A DNA stretch of 64,000 bases from Butyricimonas virosa. GTDB taxonomy: Bacteria > Bacteroidota > Bacteroidia > Bacteroidales > Marinifilaceae. The notes under the pieces were generated by a model. That model ran no database searches. It saw only the letters and a list, made by a program, of their open reading frames with translations, and had not been told where the DNA came from. Positions 17,701 to 25,226 of the stretch are shown in pieces. How positions within the stretch are numbered: position 1 is the stretch's first letter; every line of letters begins with the position of its first letter. The stretch lies in assembly GCF_025148635.1 (NCBI RefSeq), contig NZ_CP102269.1, positions 2,294,001-2,358,000 on the forward strand, given 5' to 3'. A program made the position numbers and the translations under genes.

Positions 17701-18283
17701 AAACGGGGAGAAGGTGAAGCTGACACAGGACCTTACTGATTTGAAATGTATGCGCTATATGGGAACCATGCAGGCTCCCTGGTATGGAGGTTTGACAAAC
17801 ACGTTTAGCTACAAGGGGATAGAATTGTCATGTATGTTTGTCTATAACTTGGGACATAAAATGCGGAATGATGTCAATCAATTTTATACCGGGCGTATCA
17901 CCTCGAACTTGCACAAGGATTTCGACAAACGATGGCGTCAACCCGGGGATGAAAACATTACGGATATTCCTTCTTACGAGGCGAACTCGAAGACTTCAAC
18001 TACTCGTCGGGATATAAGTCTCTATCGTTTCTCGGATCAACAGGTGCTGGATGCGTCGTATATAAAATTGCGTAATTTATCCTTGGCCTATGCTTTGCCT
18101 AGTGGAATCTGCGACCGTCTGTCGGCAGAAAATATCAAGATACGTTTTCAAGTATCCAATTTATTCTACTGGGCGGCCAACCATCAAGGTATAGATCCAG
18201 AGGCGATGAATCTACGGAATGGCGTGCGGGTAACCCAGTTTGGCCCCTCTTGGTCGATTGGATTGACAGTTAATTTTAAGTAA
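14711..18283 (+). CDS. SusC/RagA-type TonB-linked outer membrane protein with STN domain, locus 1
   Basis: Outer-membrane TonB-dependent transporter of 1190 residues. In order: signal sequence (about 20-40, ending near ANGYSQE), STN signalling domain (VVSLNLHQCDVNTLCQEIWK to YILAKSG, about 46-120), carboxypeptidase-regulatory-like beta-sandwich (ASGTVKDKKGEPLPGVTVLI, about 132-212), plug (EEVVVTGYQTLSKERN onwards, with SIWGARAANGVVVITTKKG), then a 22-strand barrel to the C-terminus. STN-bearing receptors signal to FecR proteins. The nearest FecR upstream is 4.8 kb away, beyond mobile DNA. It is followed at 8 nt by its SusD partner. The substrate cannot be told; no glycoside hydrolases are nearby. 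Confidence 0.95.
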   Translation: MKSNWKSAVFSVKKSKTFKIMRLLMIFCFFFVSGAMANGYSQEQVVSLNLHQCDVNTLCQEIWKQTGLRFIYNEEHVKNLTAFDVKADKKTVREVLDQVFDNTSLRYFFEQDIIYILAKSGQVKKQETKQASGTVKDKKGEPLPGVTVLIKGTHNGVVTDIDGNFMIKIPRDTVTFVFSFVGMKKQEVKYTPGKKLNIVMEEDVEQMEEVVVTGYQTLSKERNAGSFGIVSGSEIKERVGLTGSVLESMEGLTSGLNINYADGQDKYLIRGLTSISSNRSPLFVVDGVAMSSENFENMVNSNDIESITFLKDATAASIWGARAANGVVVITTKKGKDTDRKIKISYDGSFTYKGMPDFGYMQYMSSGTLIKSATEIFDSEFYTWNAVTTTNNGISGFLPIVYPHELPMYKAINKEYTEVQRDEELARLASLNNRSQIEDLFMQPAFFTNHSLSFMGGSGVHRYYGSLGFGNDQTNDKVRTNKYMLNLKQDFNFTDWLKIDLTVNLAMTDKKNKSMYSVNNSILPYMMFKDENGNALSHSVLNFYEPDRLNYENLSGVSLDYIPLEDNRDGFNKSTLLNARVNAGIEIKLWKGLSYSGRFQYQRSGGKAEQFNDQESFSVRRELVEFAQAATTENGVPTFYLPETGGHYTNTSTYNTDWTVRNQLMYDRNFEESASHVTGLAGMEVRGTLTNSHGTFSRGYDPQTMTYNSYDEGELIKNGIKNPILKQGTSAVNKLTKKHFTDSETEYRFVSFYANGAYTYNSKYTLNASIRVDQSNLFGSDPSVQYKPVWSVGGAWTLGQENFMQHIGWLDRLVLRFSYGLGGNSPDPGLGGPYDVLVVTRDAVYPGKGYNVVTPANDKLTWEKTRTINVGVDFSVLQGRLNGSLDAYFKKTTDLLGNVPLNPVTGWVNALANLGTMTNKGFEFSLNSQNMSGVFNWSTNFTLTYNKNTIEKLSVANALSPSSIIYENYVEGYAAGSLFAYRWAGLDNMGDPQVYDENGEKVKLTQDLTDLKCMRYMGTMQAPWYGGLTNTFSYKGIELSCMFVYNLGHKMRNDVNQFYTGRITSNLHKDFDKRWRQPGDENITDIPSYEANSKTSTTRRDISLYRFSDQQVLDASYIKLRNLSLAYALPSGICDRLSAENIKIRFQVSNLFYWAANHQGIDPEAMNLRNGVRVTQFGPSWSIGLTVNFK

Positions 18284-18290
18284 TAATATA

Positions 18291-19778
18291 ATGCGAAAAG
18301 ATATGAAAACGAGATACAATATATTTTTCCTGCTATGGGGTCTTTTGCTTTGCGGGTGTGATGATTTCCTCGATGTGAAACCTAAAGGGAAGGATATTCC
18401 GGAAAAGATTGCTCATTATGACGGGTTGTTTAACAACACGATCCTGACAAACCTGATCTTTTCAAAAGTAAATGAAAACGGTTCCATTACCGCACAGCAA
18501 TCCGAGATATATTTTATTTACATGACGGATGAACTGATCACGGATGAGGCGTCATACGCTAATATGGGACGTTCGGCCCGGGCGGCATACACGTATGATC
18601 CGGATATATTCTTAGAAGAAGATTACAGTGCCGAGTGGAGTGCGGCCTATCAGCAGATTTATTTATACAATGTTATCGCCAACGGTGTGATGGATGCCGA
18701 GGACGGAACGACCCAGAAGAAAAAGGAACTTTTGGCCGAGGCTAGGGTGGGACGTGCATTCATGCATTTTTATCTGACCCAATTCTTCTGTAAACCTTAT
18801 CAAGAAGCGACGGCAGCAACTGATCCCGGTGTGCCTGTCGTGACAAAGGCTAATTCAGGGGAGACCTCTTTCTCCCGGGGAACGGTAAAAGACGTGTATG
18901 ATTTTGTTACCAAAGAATTGGAAGAAGCTTGTCCTGATTTACCGTTACAGACTCAACATCGTCAGCGGGTGTATCGTGCCGCCGGTTATTTCATGTTAGG
19001 TAAAGTGTATATGGCAATGGGTGAATACGGTAAAGCTTTGAAGGCTTTGGAAATTGCCTACGAGGGAACTCAAAATTCATCCATTATCTTGGAATTGTTT
19101 GATTATAACCAAGAGATTTATAATTGGGGTTACACGGGAGCTCCCAATACATGGGGAATGTCGTGTACTTATCCGATCAACTTGAGTGAAGATAATAATG
19201 AATTGATATACAACAAACAGGTAAGCATCCTGCCGATTACTTTATTCCTGTATCCCCCGCAAGTGTACGTGAAACCGGAATACATGGCTTTGTACTCGAA
19301 GAATGACCATCGGGCGAAGTTTTTCAGTGACAAGGATTATACCGGGGTAACTCAATGGCCTTATTCGAAGAGAGTGTGTCGCTACATGTTTACCGTTTGT
19401 GGCGATCTCCCGGATTTGTACTTGATGCTGGCGGAATGTAAGGCCCGTACGGGGGACGAAACAGGGGCGAGAGCGGATTTACTGACACTGAGAGAAAAGA
19501 GAATGCCGGCAGCAGAGGCCGCTATCCCGGCGAGCGTGAATAGTAAAGAAAAATTGATCCGTTTCGTGTTGGAGGAAAGAACACGTGAATTCATGATGAG
19601 TGGAATGCGCTGGTTCGACATCCGCCGTTTGTGGAATGACCCGCTTTTCCAAGATGATAAGAAAAATTATACTCATAAAGTGGGTGAACAAACCTACACG
19701 TTGACCGAAGATCGGTTGACTTATCGGATCCCGCCCAAGGTGATGAGCTTTAACAGCGGATGGGTGGATAATAATTAA
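18291..19778 (+). CDS. RagB/SusD family nutrient-uptake lipoprotein, locus 1
   Basis: Surface lipoprotein of 495 residues that forms the lid over the SusC barrel and captures substrate. The signal peptide ends in the lipobox LLCGC (lipidated C23), and the mature start CDDFLDVKPKG is typical of SusD. TPR-like helices include AEARVGRAFMHFYLTQFF (about 142-160) and YFMLGKVYMAMGEYGKAL, and the SusD C-terminal consensus is present as RTREFMMSGMRWFDIRRLW. The start could also be the second ATG at 18303. It starts 7 nt after SusC and precedes a TlpA-like gene. Confidence 0.93.
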   Translation: MRKDMKTRYNIFFLLWGLLLCGCDDFLDVKPKGKDIPEKIAHYDGLFNNTILTNLIFSKVNENGSITAQQSEIYFIYMTDELITDEASYANMGRSARAAYTYDPDIFLEEDYSAEWSAAYQQIYLYNVIANGVMDAEDGTTQKKKELLAEARVGRAFMHFYLTQFFCKPYQEATAATDPGVPVVTKANSGETSFSRGTVKDVYDFVTKELEEACPDLPLQTQHRQRVYRAAGYFMLGKVYMAMGEYGKALKALEIAYEGTQNSSIILELFDYNQEIYNWGYTGAPNTWGMSCTYPINLSEDNNELIYNKQVSILPITLFLYPPQVYVKPEYMALYSKNDHRAKFFSDKDYTGVTQWPYSKRVCRYMFTVCGDLPDLYLMLAECKARTGDETGARADLLTLREKRMPAAEAAIPASVNSKEKLIRFVLEERTREFMMSGMRWFDIRRLWNDPLFQDDKKNYTHKVGEQTYTLTEDRLTYRIPPKVMSFNSGWVDNN

Positions 19779-19807
19779 TAGTTAGTCATGACATAAATTG
19801 AAATATA

Positions 19808-20992
19808 ATGAAAAGAATAGTATTGATCGAATTCATTTGCTTATTTTGTGGAATACAGCAAATGATGGGGCAGACGGATAGTTACATGGTGAAAGGGAAA
19901 TTATCCGGGATGAGTGAAGATATAAAAATTATCGTTTTTGACAGGCAGAGCGGGGATTCCAAGTTTGATACCTTGAAAGTGGAGAACGGTGAGTTCGTGT
20001 ACTCCGGGAAAGCGGATCAACGACAGCAACTGACATTTATGCGTTTATCTCAAAAAGAGCAGGAAGTAAGCCGGGCGAAATGGAAAGGGAAGAGGGGAAT
20101 GATTTTGTCCGGGAAATTTGATTTGACCTTTTTTGTCAGTCCCGGGGCCCAAATTGAGATTCAAGGTGACCAGAAAGATTTTCCTTTCGTGGAGGTGGTA
20201 AGCGAGGATGAATTTAACCAAGGAATGATGGAATTACAACATCTGAATCTGAAAGAGCTGAAAGAGATAAACGTTCTACACGATGCGTTGAATGATGCCG
20301 TGTTGGCCGATGATTCGGTTGCCAAGATGAATGTTTTCGAGCAACAAAATGCTTTGCGGGAACGAATTTCTCAACGTACAACGGAGTGGATTACTTCTCA
20401 CCCGAACCGGGAATACGCTATGTGGTTATACTTAAATTCTGGTTTGACCAGTAAGACTGCGGGGGAATTGAAACAACAATATGATCGATTTTCAAACGAG
20501 GTGCAACAATCTGAGGCCGGAAAGAAACTCGCAGAATTAATTCGGGTTAGAACGGCTTTGGCTCCCGGCGCTCCGGCTCCTGATTTCACGTTGAAGAATA
20601 TTTACACGGGCGAAGATATTCATTTGGCAGATTACAGGGGGAAATACGTGTTATTGGATTTCTGGGCCTCTTGGTGTGTCCCTTGCCGGAAAAGTCATCC
20701 CCATCTGATTCAAATTAATCAAAAATACAAGGGTGAAAATTTTGTTCTTCTGGGAATTGCTTCGGATCGTAAAGATGAAGTCATTAAGAAAGCTGCCCAA
20801 GAAGATAAAATAGATTGGCCGCAAATGAATATTTACGAAAAACGGGACCAGCAAAAACAACTCAACGAGATGTATGATATTTCAGCAATTCCGACTAAAA
20901 TTTTGATAGATCCGGAGGGAAAGATTGTGGTGAAATATGTTGGCGACTCGGCCGGGCTTGATCGAGAATTAGAAAAGATATTCAAGAAATAG
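19808..20992 (+). CDS. TlpA-like thioredoxin-fold protein with DUF4369-type N-terminus
   Basis: Exported protein of 394 residues. The signal peptide covers about 1-21, the N-terminal DUF4369-like beta domain about 25-125 and a helical linker about 130-250. The C-terminal redoxin domain (APDFTLKNIYTGEDIHLADYRGKYVLLDFWASWCVPCRK) has redox cysteines C290 and C293 and the cis-proline loop at SAIPTKILIDPEGK. It should act as a periplasmic thiol-disulfide oxidoreductase. Such genes often end SusC/SusD operons in this group, perhaps reducing or trimming imported ligands or maintaining envelope cysteines. It is last in the operon; a strong terminator follows at 21011. Confidence 0.88.
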   Translation: MKRIVLIEFICLFCGIQQMMGQTDSYMVKGKLSGMSEDIKIIVFDRQSGDSKFDTLKVENGEFVYSGKADQRQQLTFMRLSQKEQEVSRAKWKGKRGMILSGKFDLTFFVSPGAQIEIQGDQKDFPFVEVVSEDEFNQGMMELQHLNLKELKEINVLHDALNDAVLADDSVAKMNVFEQQNALRERISQRTTEWITSHPNREYAMWLYLNSGLTSKTAGELKQQYDRFSNEVQQSEAGKKLAELIRVRTALAPGAPAPDFTLKNIYTGEDIHLADYRGKYVLLDFWASWCVPCRKSHPHLIQINQKYKGENFVLLGIASDRKDEVIKKAAQEDKIDWPQMNIYEKRDQQKQLNEMYDISAIPTKILIDPEGKIVVKYVGDSAGLDRELEKIFKK

Positions 20993-21010
20993 TCGAGGGG
21001 TAAAATAGGG

Positions 21011-21063
21011 AATACTAAGCCTTTCATCAATGATTTATCTAAATTGATGAAAGGCTTAGTATT
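21011..21063 (+). terminator. Perfect 21-bp hairpin terminator after locus 1
   Basis: Arms 21011-21031 and 21043-21063 are perfect reverse complements around an 11-nt loop. The descending arm ends in TATTTTC. It lies 19 nt after the TlpA-like stop codon. Confidence 0.85.
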
Positions 21064-21199
21064 TTCGTGTGATACAGGCGGATGATTTTCTTTTCGATGG
21101 TACCCTTGGCAATCAGGTGGTAGATCGTTACCGGACGGGTTTGGCCGATCCGGTTTGAGGCTTGATTATGCACAAAATTGACTGTTAATAGGCTCTTAT
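21062..21199 (-). pseudogene. Decayed C-terminal fragment of an SNF2-family helicase
   Basis: The reverse-strand reading from about 21179 down to 21062 gives NQASNRIGQTRPVTIYHLIA, followed by KGTIEKKIIRLYHT. This is motif VI and the tail of SNF2/RapA-type helicases (family form: NQAsDRahRIGQTRPVTvYrLI). The three residues normally between D/N and R-I-G are deleted, the protein before it is absent, and it runs into the locus 1 terminator. The residual frame continues upstream for a few codons (to about 21199) with no recognisable start. It is an unannotatable scrap of a once complete gene, lost through the events that also placed an IS3 element here. Confidence 0.65.
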
Positions 21200-21348
21200 G
21201 TCATAATTCCGTGGAAAAATGCGAAGAGATCGGAAATATGTGCTGACGAGTACAATAGTAATTTCATGATAAATAGTTGATTACTACTAGATGAAATACG
21301 TAAGATATATTCTTTTTAGATTATAAAAATACTTTATGAACCTTATTA

Positions 21349-21394
21349 TATATAAGGTTTCTATAAGGTTTCTATAAGGTATCTATAAGGTTTA
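21349..21394. repeat. Short tandem repeat, about 12-nt unit, four copies
   Basis: Four successive units of the form TCTATAAGGTTT (one with TATC at its end). The first copy is preceded by an inverted CCTTATTATA, giving a small palindrome. The block sits between the helicase remnant and the IS3 transposase. Confidence 0.7.
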
Positions 21395-21474
21395 TGATGG
21401 TATTCATTAGGTAGTGATCAATTTGTAATAAATGTCTTATCCTAAAAAAGTTGACTTGTTCAACAAGTAAACTT

Positions 21475-21900
21475 ATGTCAGTAGCAACAAAATCCAGTGG
21501 TTTGTCTCGCCACACGATCGAAGAAAAAATAGAGGCAGTGCGTCAACGAATTTTTCAAGAGAGTAGTTTCCGAGAACTCCAGGAACGTCACGGGATCTGT
21601 AGCGCGACGTTAAGCGTTTGGATCAAGAAATATAAAGCTGAAGTTCTTCGTCGTTTCCCGGTAAAAGACTTACCTTTATACGTTCTTAAATACCAGGAAA
21701 CCATGACCACGGAAGAAGAAAATGAACTCACTCGCCTTCGCCGCGAGAACGAGGACTTGAAATTACTACACGAGGCGAACCTGCTGATGATCGACATGGC
21801 CAAGGAGCGTTTCGGCATCGATATAAAAAAAAACTACGAGGAGATGTTATCCGGCGGGTGCTTGAAGGAAGTGCCCGGCGTAAAGGGCAACGACGAGTAG
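21475..21900 (+). CDS. IS3-family transposase OrfA
   Basis: A 141-residue DNA-binding half of an IS3-family transposase. The N-terminal helix-turn-helix (TIEEKIEAVRQRIFQESSFRELQERHGICSATLSVWIKKY) is followed by a leucine-rich coiled coil (EEENELTRLRRENEDLKLLHEANLLMIDMAKERFGIDIKKN). ATG 21475 is chosen over the upstream TTG-type extension. OrfB overlaps in the -1 frame, as usual for the family. Its GC content is clearly higher than that of the surrounding host DNA. Confidence 0.9.
   Translation: MSVATKSSGLSRHTIEEKIEAVRQRIFQESSFRELQERHGICSATLSVWIKKYKAEVLRRFPVKDLPLYVLKYQETMTTEEENELTRLRRENEDLKLLHEANLLMIDMAKERFGIDIKKNYEEMLSGGCLKEVPGVKGNDE
21825..21833 (+). other. Probable programmed -1 frameshift site (nine A) in the IS3 element
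   Basis: A run of nine A near the end of orfA lets ribosomes slip from the orfA frame into the orfB frame, which is open from this point without a stop and reads KKLRGDVIRRVLEGSARRKG into the OrfB sequence. This is the standard way IS3 elements make the OrfAB transposase. Confidence 0.75.
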
Positions 21901-22727
21901 CCTTGTTGTGCGGTCACTTCGGCTACAGCAAGCAGGCCTACTACCGCGGGCAGCGGGCTGGCGACAAACTGGAGAGGGAGTGTTACCTTCTATCGCTCGT
22001 CCGGGACATACGCGAGGACATGCCAAACCTCGGCGGGGTGAAACTATGGAAGAAGCTAAATTCCAGCGGTGTCCAGGTCGGGCGTGACGAGCTTTACCGC
22101 TTGCTTCGCGCTCACGACTTGATGGTCAAGCACGAGAAAAGGCGAGTGGTAACGACGGATTCCAGCGGGTGGTTCCGGCAGTTCCCAAACCTGGTGAAAG
22201 GGCTGGAGATCAAGCGCCACAACCAGGTTTGGGTCAGTGATATCACTTACGTGGACACGCTCTCGGGGTTCGTCTTTCTCTCCCTGGTGACGGATGCCTA
22301 CTCCCGCCGGATCATGGGGTGGTTCGTGCACGACAAGTTAAACACGGAAGGACCGTTGAACGCCTTGTACAGGGCCTTCTTGCAGGTCAGGGCAAGCGAG
22401 ATCGAGGGCACGATACATCACTCGGACAGGGGCGTGCAGTATTGTAGTTACCAGTACAACACAACGCTGGGGATGAAGCGGATGAACACGAGCATGACCC
22501 AGGACGGATCTCCGTACGATAACGCTATCGCGGAGAGGGTGAACGGGATTCTCAAGAGGGAGTGGCTGGAACAGGAGGTTTTCGTGAACATCGAACAGGT
22601 CAGGGTGAGGGTGGAGAAGGTCGTCGCGTTGTACAACGGGCAGAGACCGCACTTCTCTATAGGGCTGAACACGCCTGATTCGATTTACCGGGACTTGACC
22701 GGAAAGTTCGCCTTCCACATGTACTAG
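21858..22727 (+). CDS. IS3-family transposase OrfB (catalytic part)
   Basis: Catalytic DDE half of the transposase, 289 residues counted from the first GTG in frame, though it is probably made as a fusion with OrfA through the A-run at 21825. The HTH_21-like region (ELYRLLRAHDLMVKHEKRR) precedes the integrase core. The catalytic residues are in WVSDITYVDT (Asp), HHSDRGVQYCS (Asp) and NAIAERVNGILKRE (Glu). It looks intact. A GGTTGGC/GCCAACC hairpin follows (about 22764-22796). I could not identify the terminal inverted repeats with confidence. Confidence 0.9.
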   Translation: MLEGSARRKGQRRVALLCGHFGYSKQAYYRGQRAGDKLERECYLLSLVRDIREDMPNLGGVKLWKKLNSSGVQVGRDELYRLLRAHDLMVKHEKRRVVTTDSSGWFRQFPNLVKGLEIKRHNQVWVSDITYVDTLSGFVFLSLVTDAYSRRIMGWFVHDKLNTEGPLNALYRAFLQVRASEIEGTIHHSDRGVQYCSYQYNTTLGMKRMNTSMTQDGSPYDNAIAERVNGILKREWLEQEVFVNIEQVRVRVEKVVALYNGQRPHFSIGLNTPDSIYRDLTGKFAFHMY

Positions 22728-23132
22728 TCCAGGAAGGAATTCCCGGTTTTTCGCTACGCGAACGGTTGGCTCATGCCCGTGGAAGGCAGCCAACCGAAGA
22801 TATTAGGAAAATTTAGTACCCGAATTTATAGGGTGTTTTATTTATATGTCGTATCTTTGATACATTGTTAGGGTGTTTGTTAAAATTTTTGTTTAATCCG
22901 AGTCAACCATTTTCAGGAAAGTACAAAAGAATTTAGATATTAATTGGGATTATTTATCATCAAGAGTATGCTCCACACTTGCTGTTCCTTGACTTGAACG
23001 AGTAACAGGAATCAACCTTGAAATTGTTTTTTGATACAGAACTTAAAAGAGTGAGCTGGAGCTTTAGAATGCAATTTGTGTAGAAAAAGTATAAATATTG
23101 GATCGTTTTTGTCAGATGGTTGATAATTGTGT
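22728..23132. other. Gene-free stretch after the IS3 element
   Basis: About 400 bp without an intact gene. It contains the IS-associated hairpin, a TATCTTTG promoter-like motif at 22852-22859 with no gene to serve, and a stop-interrupted forward frame (22918-23040; for example QKNLDINWDYLSSRV, then stop, then LERVTGINLEIVF) that looks like a decayed protein fragment, possibly from a transposase. The family is not recognised. Confidence 0.35.
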
Positions 23133-23140
23133 TATCTTTG
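23108..23140 (+). promoter_or_regulatory. Promoter of the acyltransferase gene
   Basis: TTTG at 23108-23111 and TATCTTTG at 23133-23140, 21 nt apart, fit the Bacteroidetes housekeeping consensus. The start codon is 55 nt downstream. Confidence 0.7.
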
Positions 23141-23195
23141 ATTGACTTGCTGTAGGAATCAAGTTTAAGATGCGTGTGAAATTTATACTTTTTAG

Positions 23196-24089
23196 ATGAA
23201 ATTATTAGTTAATCTATGTTCGTATTTGGGATATGGAATGTTGTGGGGAGTTAGTTTTCTGCCTCTACCCGTGATGTATTTGATGACGGACGTGTTGTTC
23301 GTTATTTTGTTTTATGGTGTTCATTATCGTCGGAAAGTGGTCGATATGAATTTGCGGAATTCTTTCCCGGAGAAGAGCGAGGAGGAACGAAAGCGGATTG
23401 CCCGGAAGTATTATCGCCATTTGTGTGATACTTTTGCCGAGTTTTATAAATTGTGGCATATCTCGGAGGACGAGATCAAGAGACGCTGTGTCATGGTGAA
23501 CGTGGATGTGCCACATCGCTATTTCGAGCAAGGACGTAGCGTGATCGCTTTTTCCGGGCACTATGGGAATTGGGAGATGATGTATTCTTATAAGTTGTGG
23601 GAGAAGGATATAGAGTTGATCCCGATTTATAAACCGATACATAATAAAATCTTTGACCGGATGACTTGTAAAATTAGGAGCCGCTTCGGGGCCACGCCTT
23701 TGGCAAAAGCGGATACGCTGCGGGTGATGTTAAGGAATCAACAGGAAGGAAAGATTACGATGACCGGATTTATCGGAGACCAGACGCCTAACCGACGTTC
23801 TCTTCATTTTTGGACTCGTTTCCTGAATCAAGATACGGCCGTGCTGGAGGGTACGGAAAAGATTGCCCGAAAGTTGAATCAGCCGGTGGTTTTCGTGAAT
23901 ATGCGTAAAGTGAAACGAGGTTATTATCATGCCGAGTTTTACGACCTGTGTTCTGATCCGAAAAGTTTAGAACCGGGGGAATTGACTCGAATGCATATCC
24001 GGATGTTGGAACGTTTTATTCGAGAGGAGCCGGCGTATTGGCTGTGGTCTCATCGGCGCTGGAAGCATAAAAGGGTGGTTGTGGCATAA
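23196..24089 (+). CDS. Lysophospholipid / lipid A acyltransferase (LpxL/HtrB-like)
   Basis: Inner-membrane acyltransferase of 297 residues related to LpxL/LpxM, which add secondary acyl chains to lipid A. A membrane anchor lies at about 10-40. The catalytic HX4E motif is clear: FSGHYGNWEMM, with H122 and E127. Further family blocks are TGFIGDQTPNRR (about 188-199) and the C-terminal EPAYWLWSHRRWKHKR. The length is typical. In Bacteroidetes one such enzyme often makes the penta- or tetra-acylated lipid A; which chain it transfers cannot be told. It is a single gene with its own promoter and a terminator immediately after it. Confidence 0.9.
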   Translation: MKLLVNLCSYLGYGMLWGVSFLPLPVMYLMTDVLFVILFYGVHYRRKVVDMNLRNSFPEKSEEERKRIARKYYRHLCDTFAEFYKLWHISEDEIKRRCVMVNVDVPHRYFEQGRSVIAFSGHYGNWEMMYSYKLWEKDIELIPIYKPIHNKIFDRMTCKIRSRFGATPLAKADTLRVMLRNQQEGKITMTGFIGDQTPNRRSLHFWTRFLNQDTAVLEGTEKIARKLNQPVVFVNMRKVKRGYYHAEFYDLCSDPKSLEPGELTRMHIRMLERFIREEPAYWLWSHRRWKHKRVVVA

Positions 24090-24120
24090 AAAAATCCAGG
24101 ACTGAAATCCTGGATTTTTT
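24088..24120. terminator. Bidirectional terminator between convergent genes
   Basis: A-run, TCCAGGA, 6-nt loop, TCCTGGA, T-run: symmetric, so it works for the acyltransferase (+) and for the GGGtGRT gene (-), whose stop codon is about 20 nt further on. Confidence 0.88.
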
Positions 24121-24139
24121 ATGAAGTAATGTTTTAATA

Positions 24140-25138
24140 CTATTTCATTGCTTCTTCGATTGAAACCGCAACAGCAACGGTGGCTCCAACCATCGGATTG
24201 TTACCCATTCCGAGGAATCCCATCATTTCCACGTGTGCGGGAACAGAGGATGAACCTGCAAACTGTGCGTCTCCGTGCATACGGCCAAGCGTGTCAGTGA
24301 ACCCGTAACTAGCAGGACCAGCTGCCATGTTGTCCGGGTGAAGGGTACGTCCGGTACCACCACCAGAGGCAACTGAGAAGTATTTTTTTCCGGTTTCCAT
24401 ACACTCTTTCTTGTATGTTCCGGCAACCGGGTGTTGGAAGCGGGTCGGGTTGGTTGAGTTTCCGGTGATGGAAACGTCGACTCCCTCGTGGCGCATGATG
24501 GCTACACCCTCCCGAACATCGTCAGCCCCGTAACATCTTACTTGGGCGCGTTCGCCTTTAGAGTATGCTTTTTCTTTTACGATTTTCAATTCTCCGGTGT
24601 AGTAGTCGAATTCGGTTTGCACGTAAGTGAAGCCGTTGATACGAGAGATGATCATGGCTGCATCTTTACCCAAGCCGTTCAAGATCACTTTCAACGGTTG
24701 TTGACGTACTTTGTTGGCTGATTTTGCAATACCGATAGCTCCTTCTGCCGCGGCGAAAGATTCGTGTCCGGCAAGGAATGCGAAACATTTGGTTTCTTCA
24801 CGAAGCAACATGGCAGCCAGGTTACCGTGGCCTAAACCCACTTTACGATCGGCAGCGACAGATCCCGGTATACAGAATGACTGCAAACCTTCTCCGATAG
24901 CTTCTGCGGCTTCTGCTGCTTTTTTGCATCCTTTTTTGATTGCGATAGCTGCACCGACTACATAAGCCCAAGCCGCATTCTCGAACGCGATGGGTTGAAT
25001 GTCTTTACACATTTTGTACGGGTCGATCCCTTGGGCATCGCAGATGGCTTTTGCATCCTCGATGTCTTTTATTCCGTAATTATTTAGAACCGCGTTAATT
25101 TGATTAATCCGACGGTCGTAACTTTCAAATAAAGCCAT
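24140..25138 (-). CDS. GGGtGRT protein (conserved, function unknown)
   Basis: A 332-residue soluble protein named for its glycine motif, here VASGGGTGRTLHP (GGGTGRT at 259-265). Glycine-rich stretches such as VGLGHGNLAAML and LGMGNNPMVGATVAV suggest a nucleotide- or cofactor-binding fold, but this is inference. It is highly conserved among anaerobic gut bacteria and is regularly found next to the NifU-like protein seen upstream here, so the two probably form one functional unit. No signal peptide or membrane span is present. The start is the ATG at 25138, after the AT-rich intergenic repeat. No enzymatic activity can be assigned from sequence. Confidence 0.85.
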   Translation of the reverse strand: MALFESYDRRINQINAVLNNYGIKDIEDAKAICDAQGIDPYKMCKDIQPIAFENAAWAYVVGAAIAIKKGCKKAAEAAEAIGEGLQSFCIPGSVAADRKVGLGHGNLAAMLLREETKCFAFLAGHESFAAAEGAIGIAKSANKVRQQPLKVILNGLGKDAAMIISRINGFTYVQTEFDYYTGELKIVKEKAYSKGERAQVRCYGADDVREGVAIMRHEGVDVSITGNSTNPTRFQHPVAGTYKKECMETGKKYFSVASGGGTGRTLHPDNMAAGPASYGFTDTLGRMHGDAQFAGSSSVPAHVEMMGFLGMGNNPMVGATVAVAVSIEEAMK

Positions 25139-25143
25139 AATTC

Positions 25144-25223
25144 ATTTTAGATTTTATGATTTTAGATTTTAGAATTCGAGTTGGTACTTTCAATTTAAAA
25201 TCTAAAATTTACAATTTACAATT
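25144..25223. repeat. AT-rich inverted repeat, gene-less copy, between NifU-like and GGGtGRT genes
   Basis: Arms at about 25144-25176 and 25192-25223 share the ATTTTAGATTTTA motif in opposite orientation, closing a 15-nt GC-richer loop. It has the same motif as the inverted repeat around the four-helix-bundle gene at 2245-2679, but without a gene inside. Confidence 0.6.
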
Positions 25224-25226
25224 AGT

